The position numbers and the translations under genes are program-made. Shown here in pieces: positions 35,681 to 45,225 of a stretch of DNA of 64,000 nt; within the stretch, counting starts at the first letter, position 1, and the number at the start of each line of letters is the position of its first letter. Where the stretch lies: positions 124,001-188,000 of the forward strand of contig NZ_CALEJS010000016.1 of assembly GCF_937898475.1 (NCBI RefSeq), given 5' to 3'. The stretch comes from an uncultured Chitinophaga sp. (lineage in GTDB: Bacteria; Bacteroidota; Bacteroidia; Chitinophagales; Chitinophagaceae). The notes beneath the pieces were generated by a model that saw only the letters and a list, made by a program, of their open reading frames with translations, had not been told where the DNA came from and did not search any database.

Positions 35681-35692
35681 CTTCAAACATTA

Positions 35693-37240
35693 TTAATACG
35701 ACGTCTCATCTGCCCCTATATCCACTCTTCCATTCCTTTTCCTGTCCTGCCCGTCAATATCATACTCCTGGTAACCCGCTATAAATGCAGGATCCCCTGC
35801 ATTCACACAAGCAGAACCACTGGCAAGATGCAGATTTAGTGCTGAGAGGTTACTATTCACCAAACCTGGTACGCCATAAGTGGAATGGGCGTCCAGTCCT
35901 GTTGCGCTTACAAAGTCAGCCATTGAACCGTACGTACTGTTGTTAATGCCGCCCCAGTCAAAAGTAACCGTGGAAGCGTTACCGGATGTAGAATAGTAAC
36001 GGTTATAATCCATGCTCAGGTTAGTGGAGGTAAAGCCCCAGAGCGCAATCACCACGATGTTGCTGTTGGATTGAACAATATTGTTTTTGATCACGGCAGC
36101 ATCGGTGTTCTGCAGGCTGATCTCACCACCCCATCCGCCTTGCGTGTAGTTTTTGAAGAAGGTATTGTTGGTGACAGATGAATTGATCACTTTACTATTA
36201 GGCTGATTGGCGCCGAAAATTATACCGGCATCCCTGTTGTTATAAATGAAATTGTCGCGTATGTTGATACCATCCGCTGTGTAATTATTATTCTCACAGC
36301 CTACGGTAATACCTGCACGATTTTCGTAACAGATATTCCCTTCCACGTTGATCCATTTACCTCCGTCTACATAGATACCGCCATTGGTTGCCACCGGTGA
36401 TATACAGTGATGAACGATGTTATACTTTACATTGCCGTTACGTGCAAAGTTTACATTGTCCGGAGCGCCTGTCCAGGAATAATGCCCGGTCATATCAATG
36501 CCGATGTTCCTTACATGATGCACAATATTACCTTCTATCAGGAAGTTTTCCACGTTACCGGCCATTGTGAGGCCTTCACTGTAACCGGTGTTGCAGTTGA
36601 ATATTTCGTTATCGCCAATAAAGATCTGGCTGTAGGGAGTGGCGGAAGTACCTACCACTACCAGCGGATTAGCATTGTCTGAGGAGGAGGGAACAGCAGT
36701 AGAATCTGTGGTCCACCCGATGTTATAGATATTACAGTTCACAACATGTACATCTGTTCCGGAGCCTGTAACATAAACGCCGGAGGCAAAATCCCGGATG
36801 TTGTTGGCAATGTCTATTCCATCAATACGGATATGACTTTTGCTGCTAACGGCGATCATAGCATTCTGCGTATTGTTGGTGGCATTCACCCCATCCAGGA
36901 TCACATCTCCGTTATTGTTGCTGGTCAGCGTGATGGGCGCTTCTGCGGAGGCGCCTGAATGTGGCCACCACAGTCGTTCCTTATAAGTACCTGCAGACAC
37001 GTGAATGGTTGCACCCGCGCCCTCTGTAGTCTTGTTCAGCGCGGCTTGTATAGTCTTTAAGGCGGCGGCGGCACTTGTACCTGCATTGGCATCGTTACCG
37101 GTAGCGCCATTAACATAATAGTGAACGATTGTCAGTTCCGTGGATGCCTTGGGGCCCTTTAAAGCAGATTGCTCGGCTACTTCCTTTTTACAGGAGGCCA
37201 CTACTAAAAGAAGTAAGCACCCTGCGATGATTGTTTTCAT
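35693..37240 (-). CDS. Lipoprotein with right-handed parallel beta-helix
   Basis: The protein has 515 residues. Lipobox VVASC (Cys17) and KKE follow a short signal. A DUF1565-like start (YYVNGATGNDANAGTSAAAALKTIQAALN) is followed by about ten parallel beta-helix turns, rich in N-x-I-x-x-N and G-I-x-V/F patterns such as NFLIEGNIVHHVRNIGIDM and ININIRDNFIYNNRDAGIIF. The C terminus (NAGDPAFIAGYQEYDIDGQDRKRNGRVDIGADE) is the usual cap in Bacteroidota. Such proteins are pectate-lyase-like polysaccharide lyases or glycan binders; I cannot assign catalytic residues. It faces the divergent SusCD operon starting at 37769 and may serve it. Confidence 0.85.
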   Translation of the reverse strand: MKTIIAGCLLLLVVASCKKEVAEQSALKGPKASTELTIVHYYVNGATGNDANAGTSAAAALKTIQAALNKTTEGAGATIHVSAGTYKERLWWPHSGASAEAPITLTSNNNGDVILDGVNATNNTQNAMIAVSSKSHIRIDGIDIANNIRDFASGVYVTGSGTDVHVVNCNIYNIGWTTDSTAVPSSSDNANPLVVVGTSATPYSQIFIGDNEIFNCNTGYSEGLTMAGNVENFLIEGNIVHHVRNIGIDMTGHYSWTGAPDNVNFARNGNVKYNIVHHCISPVATNGGIYVDGGKWINVEGNICYENRAGITVGCENNNYTADGINIRDNFIYNNRDAGIIFGANQPNSKVINSSVTNNTFFKNYTQGGWGGEISLQNTDAAVIKNNIVQSNSNIVVIALWGFTSTNLSMDYNRYYSTSGNASTVTFDWGGINNSTYGSMADFVSATGLDAHSTYGVPGLVNSNLSALNLHLASGSACVNAGDPAFIAGYQEYDIDGQDRKRNGRVDIGADETSY

Positions 37241-37768
37241 AGTTTTTCAATTTTACTGTTAATCAATGAGGATAAGGGGTATGTATACTCCATACATTGT
37301 TCGGATCGATGGCCATCTGGAATAAAGACGCAGGAACAAATGCAAAGGACCGCGGAACCGGTGATTTTTTTAGAAAAAGTTCCGTTCATCAAAATAATCA
37401 GTAAAAAATAGTCCACTACTCTTGTAGACTAAATAAATATTTTCTAATATTGTACCCGCATACATACTATCCGTTTCATGCTGCGGCTAAGCCCACCACT
37501 ACCCTTCGGCATGAACGGCATGCGTATACTTTATCGGGGGTTATCAATACACACTTAAAATATATGGGTTACATGAAGAACATCAACAAATGGAATGGTT
37601 GCTGGCGGCCATGCCGTGCAGGGCCATGTTGTCCTATGAAGTATAAAAGATAAAAAACCGGAATTGTTGCAGCAATCCCGGTTGGTCAAAACAAGGCTCA
37701 GCTAAAGATGGCGCCGGTGCAAACGCACCGGTTGCCTGCCTTATTATTTTATTACCAATACAAATATA
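37241..37768. promoter_or_regulatory. Long divergent control region before the SusCD-redox operon
   Basis: This 528-base gap separates the beta-helix gene and the SusC gene. It holds an operator-like repeat AGTCCAC-7nt-GTAGACT at 37410-37430, a hairpin at 37656-37683 (AACCGG and CCGGTT arms with inner ATTG/CAAT), and a second perfect hairpin CCGGTGC-AAAC-GCACCGG at 37714-37731. The latter two lie 38-113 bases before the SusC ATG, so they may be in its leader RNA. No convincing gene was found; a 67-residue frame from a TTG at 37450 has no family features. Confidence 0.45.
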
Positions 37769-40700
37769 ATGAAGATTGCCATCTTGTGGGGGATTGCATT
37801 GCTCCCACTTACCACCTATGCGCAGGATCAGAACAGTAACATCACATTATCGGGAGTAGTAATAGACGCACAAACCAAAGCGCCCTTAGCCGGCGCCACT
37901 ATTCACCTCAAGAACACTACGCATGATGGTCTTACCAATGACAAGGGGGAGTTTAATTTCTTAACAGGTCAACGGTTACCCGTTACCTTCCAGGTATCCT
38001 ATATTGGTTATAAACAGGCGGAGATCACCGTAAACCAGCGCACCGGTATTGTATTGGCCCTTACTGCCGCCAATACGCAGCTGAATGACGTAGTGGTAGT
38101 AGGTTACGGTACCCAACAGCGTAAAAGCCTGATCAGTTCCATCTCAAAAGTAAATGCCGGAGATATCAAAGATATTCCGCAGGCGGGTGTAGATGCACAG
38201 CTGCAAGGCAAAGCTGCCGGCGTGCAGATCAACTCCAATACCGGCACACCGGGCGATGGGGTTTTCATACGCGTACGCGGGGCCACTTCCATTAACGCCA
38301 GCAATGATCCGCTGTATGTAGTTGATGGTGTCTTCATCAACAATACCAGCCTGCAAACTGTGAGCACCGGCGGCCGTGCCACCTCTCCCATTGCAGACAT
38401 TAACCCTGCCGACATCGAAAGCATTGAAGTGCTCAAAGACGCAAGCGCCACCGCCATCTATGGTTCCCGTGGCGCCAACGGCGTGGTGATCATCACCACC
38501 AAACGCGGCAAATACGGTATGAAGCCCACTGTCAGCTTCAACACCTCCCATGGCTGGGCATGGGCGCCACAGCTGTGGGACCTTACCACCGGTCCCGAAC
38601 ATGCAACCCTGGTGAATGAGTTCTACAGGAACTCTCTTGCAGACGCCACTGCTGCGGGAGACCAGGCAGGTATCACAAGATATGCCAGGGAGCCTTTCCG
38701 CCCGGTAGCAGATGGCGGAAGAGGGCTGCCGGAAGAACAGCAAACCTACGACCGCCTGCGCAAGTTATTCCGCACCGGTATGTTGCATAATTACAATCTT
38801 GCTTTACAAGGCGGTACAGCTACCAATAAATATTACATCGGCGCAGGCTTTTCCCGGCAGGAAGCAGATATCCGCCATATTAACTTTGATCGTGCCAGTC
38901 TGAAGATCAACCTGGATCAGAAGATAGGAGACAAGGTACAGGTGGGCACCAGTAACAGTATTTACCGTACCAAACGTAACCAGGCCCGGGCAGGTGATGG
39001 TCCCCAGGGTGGTTTGTTGCAGTCAGCCCTGCACACCCCCACTTACCTGCCGGAAGTAAATGCTGATGGTACACCCGCCCGCTGGGCAGGGTTTGATAAC
39101 CTGGATGTGCTGATCAATAACTACGACGTGAACACCACCAGCCTCCGTTATGTAGGCAATATCTATGCTGAAGCGGAGATCATCCCCAACCTGAAATTCC
39201 GTACCAGCTGGAGCCTGGATTATAATCACTACGACGAATCAGAATACTGGAACAATCTTACCCAGCTGGGCGCCAATCCAACCAATGGCCTGGCCACTTC
39301 TGCACTTACACAGAACACTACGTGGATCAATGAACAAACATTGTCTTACCGTACAACAGTGGCCACCGATCATACCTTCGGCGTCTTGATCGGTAATACC
39401 CTGCAGGGCAATAAACAAACCACTACCGCTGCACAGGGCACCGGTTTTCCCAGCAACGCATTTAAACTGATATCAGCTGCGGCTACCCGCACTTCTTCGC
39501 AAACATCTACCAAAGCCAACCTGGCTTCCTTCTTCGGAAGAGTGGATTATAACTACGCCAATAAATACTTTGTGGAATTCTCTATCCGTGCAGACGGATC
39601 TTCACGTTTTGGCAGCAATCACCAGTTTGGCTACTTCCCTGCTATAGGCGGCGGATGGAGATTGAAAGAAGAAAACTTCCTGAAGCAGTCAGACCTGATC
39701 AGCGACCTGAAATTACGCGCCAGTTATGGCATAACCGGCAACCAGAATGGCATCACCAACTTTGCCTCCAAAGGATTATGGTCCGGCGGTACCGGCTATC
39801 CTGACAATACCGCTGGCAGCGACCAACCCGGCACCTATCCCCAGCAGCTGGCTAACCCCGATCTGAGATGGGAGAAGACCAGCCAGGTGAACGTTGGCGC
39901 TGACCTGGGTTTGTTCAACGACCGTATTGGCATTGAGGTGAACCTCTACCAGAAAAATACGACAGACGCGCTGCTCCAGTTACCGGTGAATGCTATCTCC
40001 GGTTTTAACAACTACTACGCCAATGCCGGAGAGATCCGCAACAGGGGCTATGAGGTTGCCATTAATACTTACAATATCCGCAATAAACATTTTACCTGGC
40101 AAACCAGTTTCAACATTTCCGGCAATGACAACAAGATCATATCACTGCCCGTACCTGTTACCTATTACAACAGGGATTGGGTAAGACTGCAGCAGGGATA
40201 CTCCATGTATTCCTTCTGGTTATACAAACAATTATATGTAGACCCCCAAACCGGTGCTGCCGTATTTGAAGATGTGAACAAAGACGGACAGATCACCGTG
40301 GCCGACCGCCAGATCCTGGGCAGCGCTATCCCCAAATTCTTTGGCGGCATCAACAACAACTTTACTTACCGCGGATTTGACCTGGGCCTTGCTTTCAGCT
40401 TCCAGTACGGTAATGACGTGTATAACCTGAACCGTTTCTTTGGTGAAGGCGGTGGTACCCGTGATGCCAACCGCGTACTGTTTGCCAGCCAGCTGAACCG
40501 CTGGCAAAAACCAGGCGACATTACAGATGTTCCCAGGCTGACTGCCTACGGTAACAACTATACGCTGGAACAGAACAGCCGCTTCCTGGAAGATGGTTCT
40601 TTCCTGAAACTCAGCGCCCTTACCTTCGGATACACGCTCCCTAAGGACCTTATCAAAAGGGCCGGCTTCCAGACCGTACGTCTTTACTTCATCGGCAGCA

Positions 40701-40837
40701 ACCTGCTTATCCTGAAGAAATACTCCGGACCTGATCCCGAGGCAAACGTAACCGCCGCACAGAATGTGCAGGGCCTTGACCTGGGAACACCGCCGCAACC
40801 CAGGACCGTGCAGTTTGGCATTAATGTAACGCTTTAA
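37769..40837 (+). CDS. SusC/RagA-family TonB-dependent transporter (redox operon)
   Basis: The protein has 1022 residues. Signal peptide residues 1-18 (TTYAQ), a carboxypeptidase-regulatory-like domain (LSGVVIDAQTKAPLAGATIHLKN region), TonB-interaction segment NDVVVVGYGTQQRK, plug domain with VRGATSINASNDPLYVVDGVFINN and IESIEVLKDASATAIYGSRGANGVVIITTKRG, then the barrel ending in VQFGINVTL. It imports a ligand across the outer membrane together with SusD 22 bases downstream. Five further co-directional genes for redox proteins follow without gaps large enough for a new promoter. No glycoside hydrolase belongs to the operon, so the ligand may not be a glycan (inference). Confidence 0.95.
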   Translation: MKIAILWGIALLPLTTYAQDQNSNITLSGVVIDAQTKAPLAGATIHLKNTTHDGLTNDKGEFNFLTGQRLPVTFQVSYIGYKQAEITVNQRTGIVLALTAANTQLNDVVVVGYGTQQRKSLISSISKVNAGDIKDIPQAGVDAQLQGKAAGVQINSNTGTPGDGVFIRVRGATSINASNDPLYVVDGVFINNTSLQTVSTGGRATSPIADINPADIESIEVLKDASATAIYGSRGANGVVIITTKRGKYGMKPTVSFNTSHGWAWAPQLWDLTTGPEHATLVNEFYRNSLADATAAGDQAGITRYAREPFRPVADGGRGLPEEQQTYDRLRKLFRTGMLHNYNLALQGGTATNKYYIGAGFSRQEADIRHINFDRASLKINLDQKIGDKVQVGTSNSIYRTKRNQARAGDGPQGGLLQSALHTPTYLPEVNADGTPARWAGFDNLDVLINNYDVNTTSLRYVGNIYAEAEIIPNLKFRTSWSLDYNHYDESEYWNNLTQLGANPTNGLATSALTQNTTWINEQTLSYRTTVATDHTFGVLIGNTLQGNKQTTTAAQGTGFPSNAFKLISAAATRTSSQTSTKANLASFFGRVDYNYANKYFVEFSIRADGSSRFGSNHQFGYFPAIGGGWRLKEENFLKQSDLISDLKLRASYGITGNQNGITNFASKGLWSGGTGYPDNTAGSDQPGTYPQQLANPDLRWEKTSQVNVGADLGLFNDRIGIEVNLYQKNTTDALLQLPVNAISGFNNYYANAGEIRNRGYEVAINTYNIRNKHFTWQTSFNISGNDNKIISLPVPVTYYNRDWVRLQQGYSMYSFWLYKQLYVDPQTGAAVFEDVNKDGQITVADRQILGSAIPKFFGGINNNFTYRGFDLGLAFSFQYGNDVYNLNRFFGEGGGTRDANRVLFASQLNRWQKPGDITDVPRLTAYGNNYTLEQNSRFLEDGSFLKLSALTFGYTLPKDLIKRAGFQTVRLYFIGSNLLILKKYSGPDPEANVTAAQNVQGLDLGTPPQPRTVQFGINVTL

Positions 40838-40859
40838 TATATCCACCTAAATAAATAAC

Positions 40860-42209
40860 ATGCGCACACGTACCTACATATTCTCATTACTCGCAGGCGC
40901 CTCGCTGCTCTCCTGCAACAAATTCCTGGATGTGGCACCGGAGGACGCCGTTTCTGACGAAAACTCCCCCGTGATCATTGACAAGGCCTCTGCAGAAACA
41001 GCTGTCAGGGGGCTGTACAGGGCCGTATCAGCCGATGGTTACTACGGCACTACTTTCCAGGCTATTGGCTATCTCTCCGGCGATAACATTCAATGGACCG
41101 GCTCTCAGTCCATTATTCAACAGTTCATCAGTCATAATGTAAGAGCCGATAACGCCAGCATTGCCAATGCCTGGTCTGCCATTTACGTTGCCATCAACAG
41201 GGCCAATCATATCATTGCCAAAGTGCCCAATGTTACAGATCCGCTACTGACCGGCGCATTGAAGAACCAGTTCACCGGCGAAGGGTACTTTGTCAGGGCG
41301 CTGGCCTATTTTGACCTGGCACGTACCTGGGGTGGTGTGCAGATCACATTAACGCCTACCGTTACTGCAGGTGATAAATATAACATTCGCCGCAGCACCC
41401 TGGCACAAACCTATGCGCAGGTGTTAAGCGACCTGGTAGCGGCAGATTCCCTGCTGCCCGCTACCACCAACCGCTACCGCGCTACCCGTAAAACCGTGTG
41501 GGCACTGAGGGCCCGGTATCACCTGTACCAGGAACAATGGGCAGCAGCAGAAGATTATGCTGGCAGAGTAATTGCCGATTCTGCCAATTATAAACTGGTG
41601 CAGCCCTACAGTGCATTCTTTGCCAATGGCGCCGTAGCCACTTCAGAATCCGTGTTTGAGCTTCCCTACAGCACTACCTATCCCAATACGCATCGTAACA
41701 GCTGGCAGCCCCCTGCCAATAATGGTACCCGTCAGTGGGCGCCTAATGATGCCTTCATCGCGCTGGTGAACGATCCCGCTGTTGGCGGCAACCGCAGTGC
41801 GCTGGTGGCCAGAACATCTGCGGGATTATGGTATGGCAACCTGTATTACAGGCCCAACCCCGCTACAGATCCATCTTATGTGATCCGTATTGCAGAAGAA
41901 TACCTGATCCGGGCAGAGGCCCGCGCACACTTAGGTAACCTGTCAGGCGCGCTCAGCGACCTGAATGCAGTACGTAGCAGGGCAGGCCTGGCCCCCAGTG
42001 AAGCCACTACGGCAGACGACATACTGCTGGCCATAGAAAATGAAAGAAGACTAGAGTTTGCCTTTGAGCCGCATCGCTGGTTTGACCTGCTGAGAACAAA
42101 ACGCGCTGCCACTGTGCTGGGGCTTACTAATTCCGACAGGTATGTGATGCCGATCCCCGCTGCAGAAATATTGAACGATGCTTCACTTGAACAGAATCAT
42201 GGATACTAA
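40860..42209 (+). CDS. SusD/RagB-family lipoprotein (redox operon)
   Basis: The protein has 449 residues. Lipobox SLLSC gives Cys19 followed by NKFLDVAPEDAVSD. TPR-like helices (TAVRGLYRAV, NAWSAIYVAINRANHIIAKV, GEGYFVRALAYFDLARTWGGVQI) and the C-terminal SusD marks AEEYLIRAEARAHLGNLSGALSDLNAVRSRAGL and FEPHRWFDLLRTKRA are present. It binds ligand at the surface and closes the SusC barrel. It is short for a SusD protein, with a small ligand lobe between the helices. The next gene begins 23 bases downstream. Confidence 0.92.
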   Translation: MRTRTYIFSLLAGASLLSCNKFLDVAPEDAVSDENSPVIIDKASAETAVRGLYRAVSADGYYGTTFQAIGYLSGDNIQWTGSQSIIQQFISHNVRADNASIANAWSAIYVAINRANHIIAKVPNVTDPLLTGALKNQFTGEGYFVRALAYFDLARTWGGVQITLTPTVTAGDKYNIRRSTLAQTYAQVLSDLVAADSLLPATTNRYRATRKTVWALRARYHLYQEQWAAAEDYAGRVIADSANYKLVQPYSAFFANGAVATSESVFELPYSTTYPNTHRNSWQPPANNGTRQWAPNDAFIALVNDPAVGGNRSALVARTSAGLWYGNLYYRPNPATDPSYVIRIAEEYLIRAEARAHLGNLSGALSDLNAVRSRAGLAPSEATTADDILLAIENERRLEFAFEPHRWFDLLRTKRAATVLGLTNSDRYVMPIPAAEILNDASLEQNHGY

Positions 42210-42232
42210 ACCTCATCATAAAATCATGTATC

Positions 42233-43543
42233 ATGGCAAGGACCACCTATCCGCTACGTTTGATCTTTATTTTCTTCTTCATCCAGGTCGTACCGCTGGA
42301 CTGGAAGTTTTACCGCGAACTGTTCTCCCTTAACTGGTTCCACTACAGCGGCATCTTTCAAGTGGCGCACTATCTGCCCCGTTTCGGAGCGGTACCCCGC
42401 TTTGCAGACCAGGGCATCTTTCTCCTCATAGCAGCCGTAGGCGCTTTTATCTGGAGCTACCTGGAAAAGAAGCGTGAGCAACCGCTCAGCAACGATGCAT
42501 TGTACTACTGGCTGCGTGTATTGCTGCGCTACCGCCTGGCCATTGCACTGCTGGCCTACGGGATCATCAAATTTTTCCCGCTGCAGTCGCCCTACCCTTC
42601 TATCAGTAACCTGAATACGCCTTACGGTGATTTCAACGAATGGAAATTGTTCTCACTGAGCCTGGGTATTGTTCCCGGCTATGAAACCTTCCTGGGACTG
42701 GTAGAAATGCTGGCCGCTATATTATTGCTGAACCGCAGAACGGTCTCCATCGGCGCCTTCATTGTACTGCTGTTCACCGGTAATGTATTTATGTCCAACC
42801 TGGCCTACGGCGGCGGTGAAGCGGTATACAGCTTCTTCCTGGTACTGATCGCATTCGTGCTGTTTGCGCATGATCTGCCACGATTGGTGAACCTCCTGGC
42901 CTTTGGCCGTCCTACGGCGCCTGATACTTACAAACCTGTATTTGCACAACCCTGGTTAAAGATCAGCAGGCTGGCGCTCAAATCTTTTGTGTGGCTGTTC
43001 TTTGTGGTGCTCTATGGCGCCCAGGCATATGCCGCCGCACATCATGATCCTTACCATTATCCCGGCACAGCAGGCCTGTCAAAAGCCAGCGGCATTTACA
43101 ATGTACGCGAGTTCAGGATCAACAACCAGGTATTGCCCTACAGTGATACAGACAGTATCCGCTGGCAGGATGTGGTGTTTGAAAAATGGAACACCCTCAG
43201 CGTGCGCTCCAACCGCCCGGTTGTACTGGATTCCACCAATACAGATCATATCTATACAGAGGACCAGGACAGGACCTTTGAGCTGGAAGGCGTGGCTGCC
43301 AGGCATTACTACAGCTACCAGGCAGATACCACACGGCAGCTGCTGACCCTGCAGAACCGCAACAAACATCATCGTGAAGAACAATGGCTGCTGCATTACG
43401 AACGGCCCAATGATTCTACCATCATACTGTCTGGCGCCAATCAGCGTAATGATTCCGTGTATGTAGTGCTGGACAGGATCAATAAAAAATACCTGCTGGA
43501 AGAAGTTGCTGAAAAAGGCAGGAGAAGACCCATAAAACTATAG
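42233..43543 (+). CDS. DoxX-like membrane protein with C-terminal soluble domain, copy 1
   Basis: The protein has 436 residues. Residues 1-275 hold about seven membrane segments in the DoxX/DoxD-like arrangement (YYWLRVLLRYRLAIALLAYGIIKFFPLQ, GYETFLGLVEMLAAILLL, NRRTVSIGAFIVLLFTGNVFMSN, AVYSFFLVLIAFVLF). The last 150 residues are soluble, starting with VREFRINNQVLPYSDTDSIRWQDVVFEKWNTL, and are probably outside the inner membrane. DoxD-type proteins are the quinone-reactive subunits of thiosulfate:quinone oxidoreductase in archaea, but many DoxX proteins have no known role. A link to quinone-dependent redox chemistry is inferred from the cytochrome and molybdoenzyme downstream. The paralogue follows after 24 bases. 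Confidence 0.72.
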   Translation: MARTTYPLRLIFIFFFIQVVPLDWKFYRELFSLNWFHYSGIFQVAHYLPRFGAVPRFADQGIFLLIAAVGAFIWSYLEKKREQPLSNDALYYWLRVLLRYRLAIALLAYGIIKFFPLQSPYPSISNLNTPYGDFNEWKLFSLSLGIVPGYETFLGLVEMLAAILLLNRRTVSIGAFIVLLFTGNVFMSNLAYGGGEAVYSFFLVLIAFVLFAHDLPRLVNLLAFGRPTAPDTYKPVFAQPWLKISRLALKSFVWLFFVVLYGAQAYAAAHHDPYHYPGTAGLSKASGIYNVREFRINNQVLPYSDTDSIRWQDVVFEKWNTLSVRSNRPVVLDSTNTDHIYTEDQDRTFELEGVAARHYYSYQADTTRQLLTLQNRNKHHREEQWLLHYERPNDSTIILSGANQRNDSVYVVLDRINKKYLLEEVAEKGRRRPIKL

Positions 43544-43567
43544 CGCCACCGTCAAAAAAAAATTGTT

Positions 43568-45220
43568 ATGCCTACTATCACCTCCACCGCAGCCGCTATT
43601 CCTGAAGTGCTGCACGCACAGCAGGAAGACCAGGTAGTTACCACAGGCGCATTGCCTGTGTGGAAAGGATATCAGAAGATCGCTTTCCGTATTGCCTTCA
43701 TCTTCTTTGTGGCTATTTCCATTCCCAATAATGCGGAATGGTACAAACATGTGCTCAATATTGACTGGACACGCCTGCATTATCGTGATCTTTATGACAT
43801 TGCCCGCTTTGGTTCGGGCATCAACTTTTTTGGCAATACCATTTTCGGCAGTCCGCTGTACGGCTACGCCAACTGGATCATTACCCTGCTGGTGGCCATT
43901 GCGGGCGGTCTGTTGTGGACTTTTATAGACAGCCGCCGTCAGCAGCCCGCGCAGGAGTATAATAACCTGTACTACTGGTTAAGGGTGATTGTACGTTACC
44001 GCGCCGGGATCGGTATCATCGGTTTCGGCTTTACCAAACTGCTGCCCGTGCAGATGCCTTTTCCTTCACTGGGATTGCTGAACACCAATTTCGGCGATTT
44101 TTCCGCACAGAAAATCTACTGGCTGATCATCGGCATTGTGCCCTGGTACCAGGTGTTCGCAGGCATTGTAGAAGTAGCAGCAGGTACTTTGCTGTTCTTC
44201 CGTAAAACCACCACCTTAGGGGCCGCATTGCTGGTAGGCGCACTGGGCGATATTGTATATGTGAACTTTGCCTATGATGGTGGCGTACATGTGTACAGTT
44301 CTTACTTTGTTTTACTGGGCGCTTTCCTCCTGGTACAGGATACGCCTAAACTTTACAGCCTGCTGATACAGCAGCGTGTAACGGTTCCCGTGTATTACTT
44401 CCCGGTGTTTAAAAAATGGCTGCAACACACCCGCGCCGGGCTAAAAGCAGGCGTGATTATATTATTTCTCGGGGTATTCTATTACCTCCAGCTGGTCAAT
44501 TACTGGTATGACCCTTACAAACAGCCCTCTACAGCAGGTGTTCGTACGTTGAGAGGCAATTACCGGGTAACGGAATTCCGCATCAATAACCAGGTGCTGC
44601 CATATAACCCGCTGGATAGTGTACGCTGGCAACACGTGACCTTTGAAAAATGGACCACCCTTACCTATCGGGTGAACCGCCCCACCTTCATTGATGTTAG
44701 CAATGGCGGCGGAGACCCCATGCGCGACATCAACCGTACTTTCGAACTTACAGGCACCGGTGGCGGACAACGGGTGTTTCATTATTATGCAGATACTATT
44801 GACCAGGTGCTTTACCTGCAGGATAAATTCAAACCTGTTCCCGACCGCCGTAACCGGGTAGCCGGCGTTGGCGGCGATCAGAACTACCGCCTCAACAATG
44901 GCCTGGCAGATGCCAAAGCTGGCGCTCAGCAAGACCGTACGGAGCAGCCCTTTATTCCCGCCAGCGCCTGGGCGCATATCGGGGACGAGAACCATATGAT
45001 AGACAAACGTGCCTGGACCACCCGCCGCGACCGCGAGTTTGCTACGCCGCCTAAAAATGAAAAGCGGAAAAAGATGATCCTGCACTATGAAACAACAGAT
45101 GGTTCACATGTGGTGCTGAACGGTATTGATGAGAACAAAGATTCCGTTCATATTGTGCTGGACCGTATAGACCGTCCCTACAGGATCACCCGCAGCACTT
45201 TGGACGCAGGAAAATACTGA
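43568..45220 (+). CDS. DoxX-like membrane protein with C-terminal soluble domain, copy 2
   Basis: The protein has 550 residues and is a tandem paralogue of the gene before it. Shared blocks include YYWLRVIVRYRAGIGIIGFGFTKLLPVQMPFPS, EVAAGTLLFFRKTTTLGAALLVGA, and in the soluble part VTEFRINNQVLPYNPLDSVRWQHVTFEKWTTLTYRVNRP and SVHIVLDRIDRPYRI. It differs by an N-terminal cytoplasmic extension of about 30 residues and by an insert of some 75 residues in the soluble domain (about 430-510), rich in Asp, Arg and Asn. The pair may form a heterodimer with unequal soluble parts. The cytochrome gene starts 5 bases after the stop. Confidence 0.72.
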   Translation: MPTITSTAAAIPEVLHAQQEDQVVTTGALPVWKGYQKIAFRIAFIFFVAISIPNNAEWYKHVLNIDWTRLHYRDLYDIARFGSGINFFGNTIFGSPLYGYANWIITLLVAIAGGLLWTFIDSRRQQPAQEYNNLYYWLRVIVRYRAGIGIIGFGFTKLLPVQMPFPSLGLLNTNFGDFSAQKIYWLIIGIVPWYQVFAGIVEVAAGTLLFFRKTTTLGAALLVGALGDIVYVNFAYDGGVHVYSSYFVLLGAFLLVQDTPKLYSLLIQQRVTVPVYYFPVFKKWLQHTRAGLKAGVIILFLGVFYYLQLVNYWYDPYKQPSTAGVRTLRGNYRVTEFRINNQVLPYNPLDSVRWQHVTFEKWTTLTYRVNRPTFIDVSNGGGDPMRDINRTFELTGTGGGQRVFHYYADTIDQVLYLQDKFKPVPDRRNRVAGVGGDQNYRLNNGLADAKAGAQQDRTEQPFIPASAWAHIGDENHMIDKRAWTTRRDREFATPPKNEKRKKMILHYETTDGSHVVLNGIDENKDSVHIVLDRIDRPYRITRSTLDAGKY

Positions 45221-45225
45221 CTGTA

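Noticed and set aside
35657..35688. Short TCAAAC units resembling a small CRISPR-like array
   Set aside because: Units are only 6-8 bases with no spacers of constant length and no cas genes; it is the arm of an inverted repeat.
37450..37653. Small gene of 67 codons in the divergent control region
   Set aside because: It starts with TTG, has no recognisable motif and overlaps no conserved feature; more likely non-coding leader DNA.
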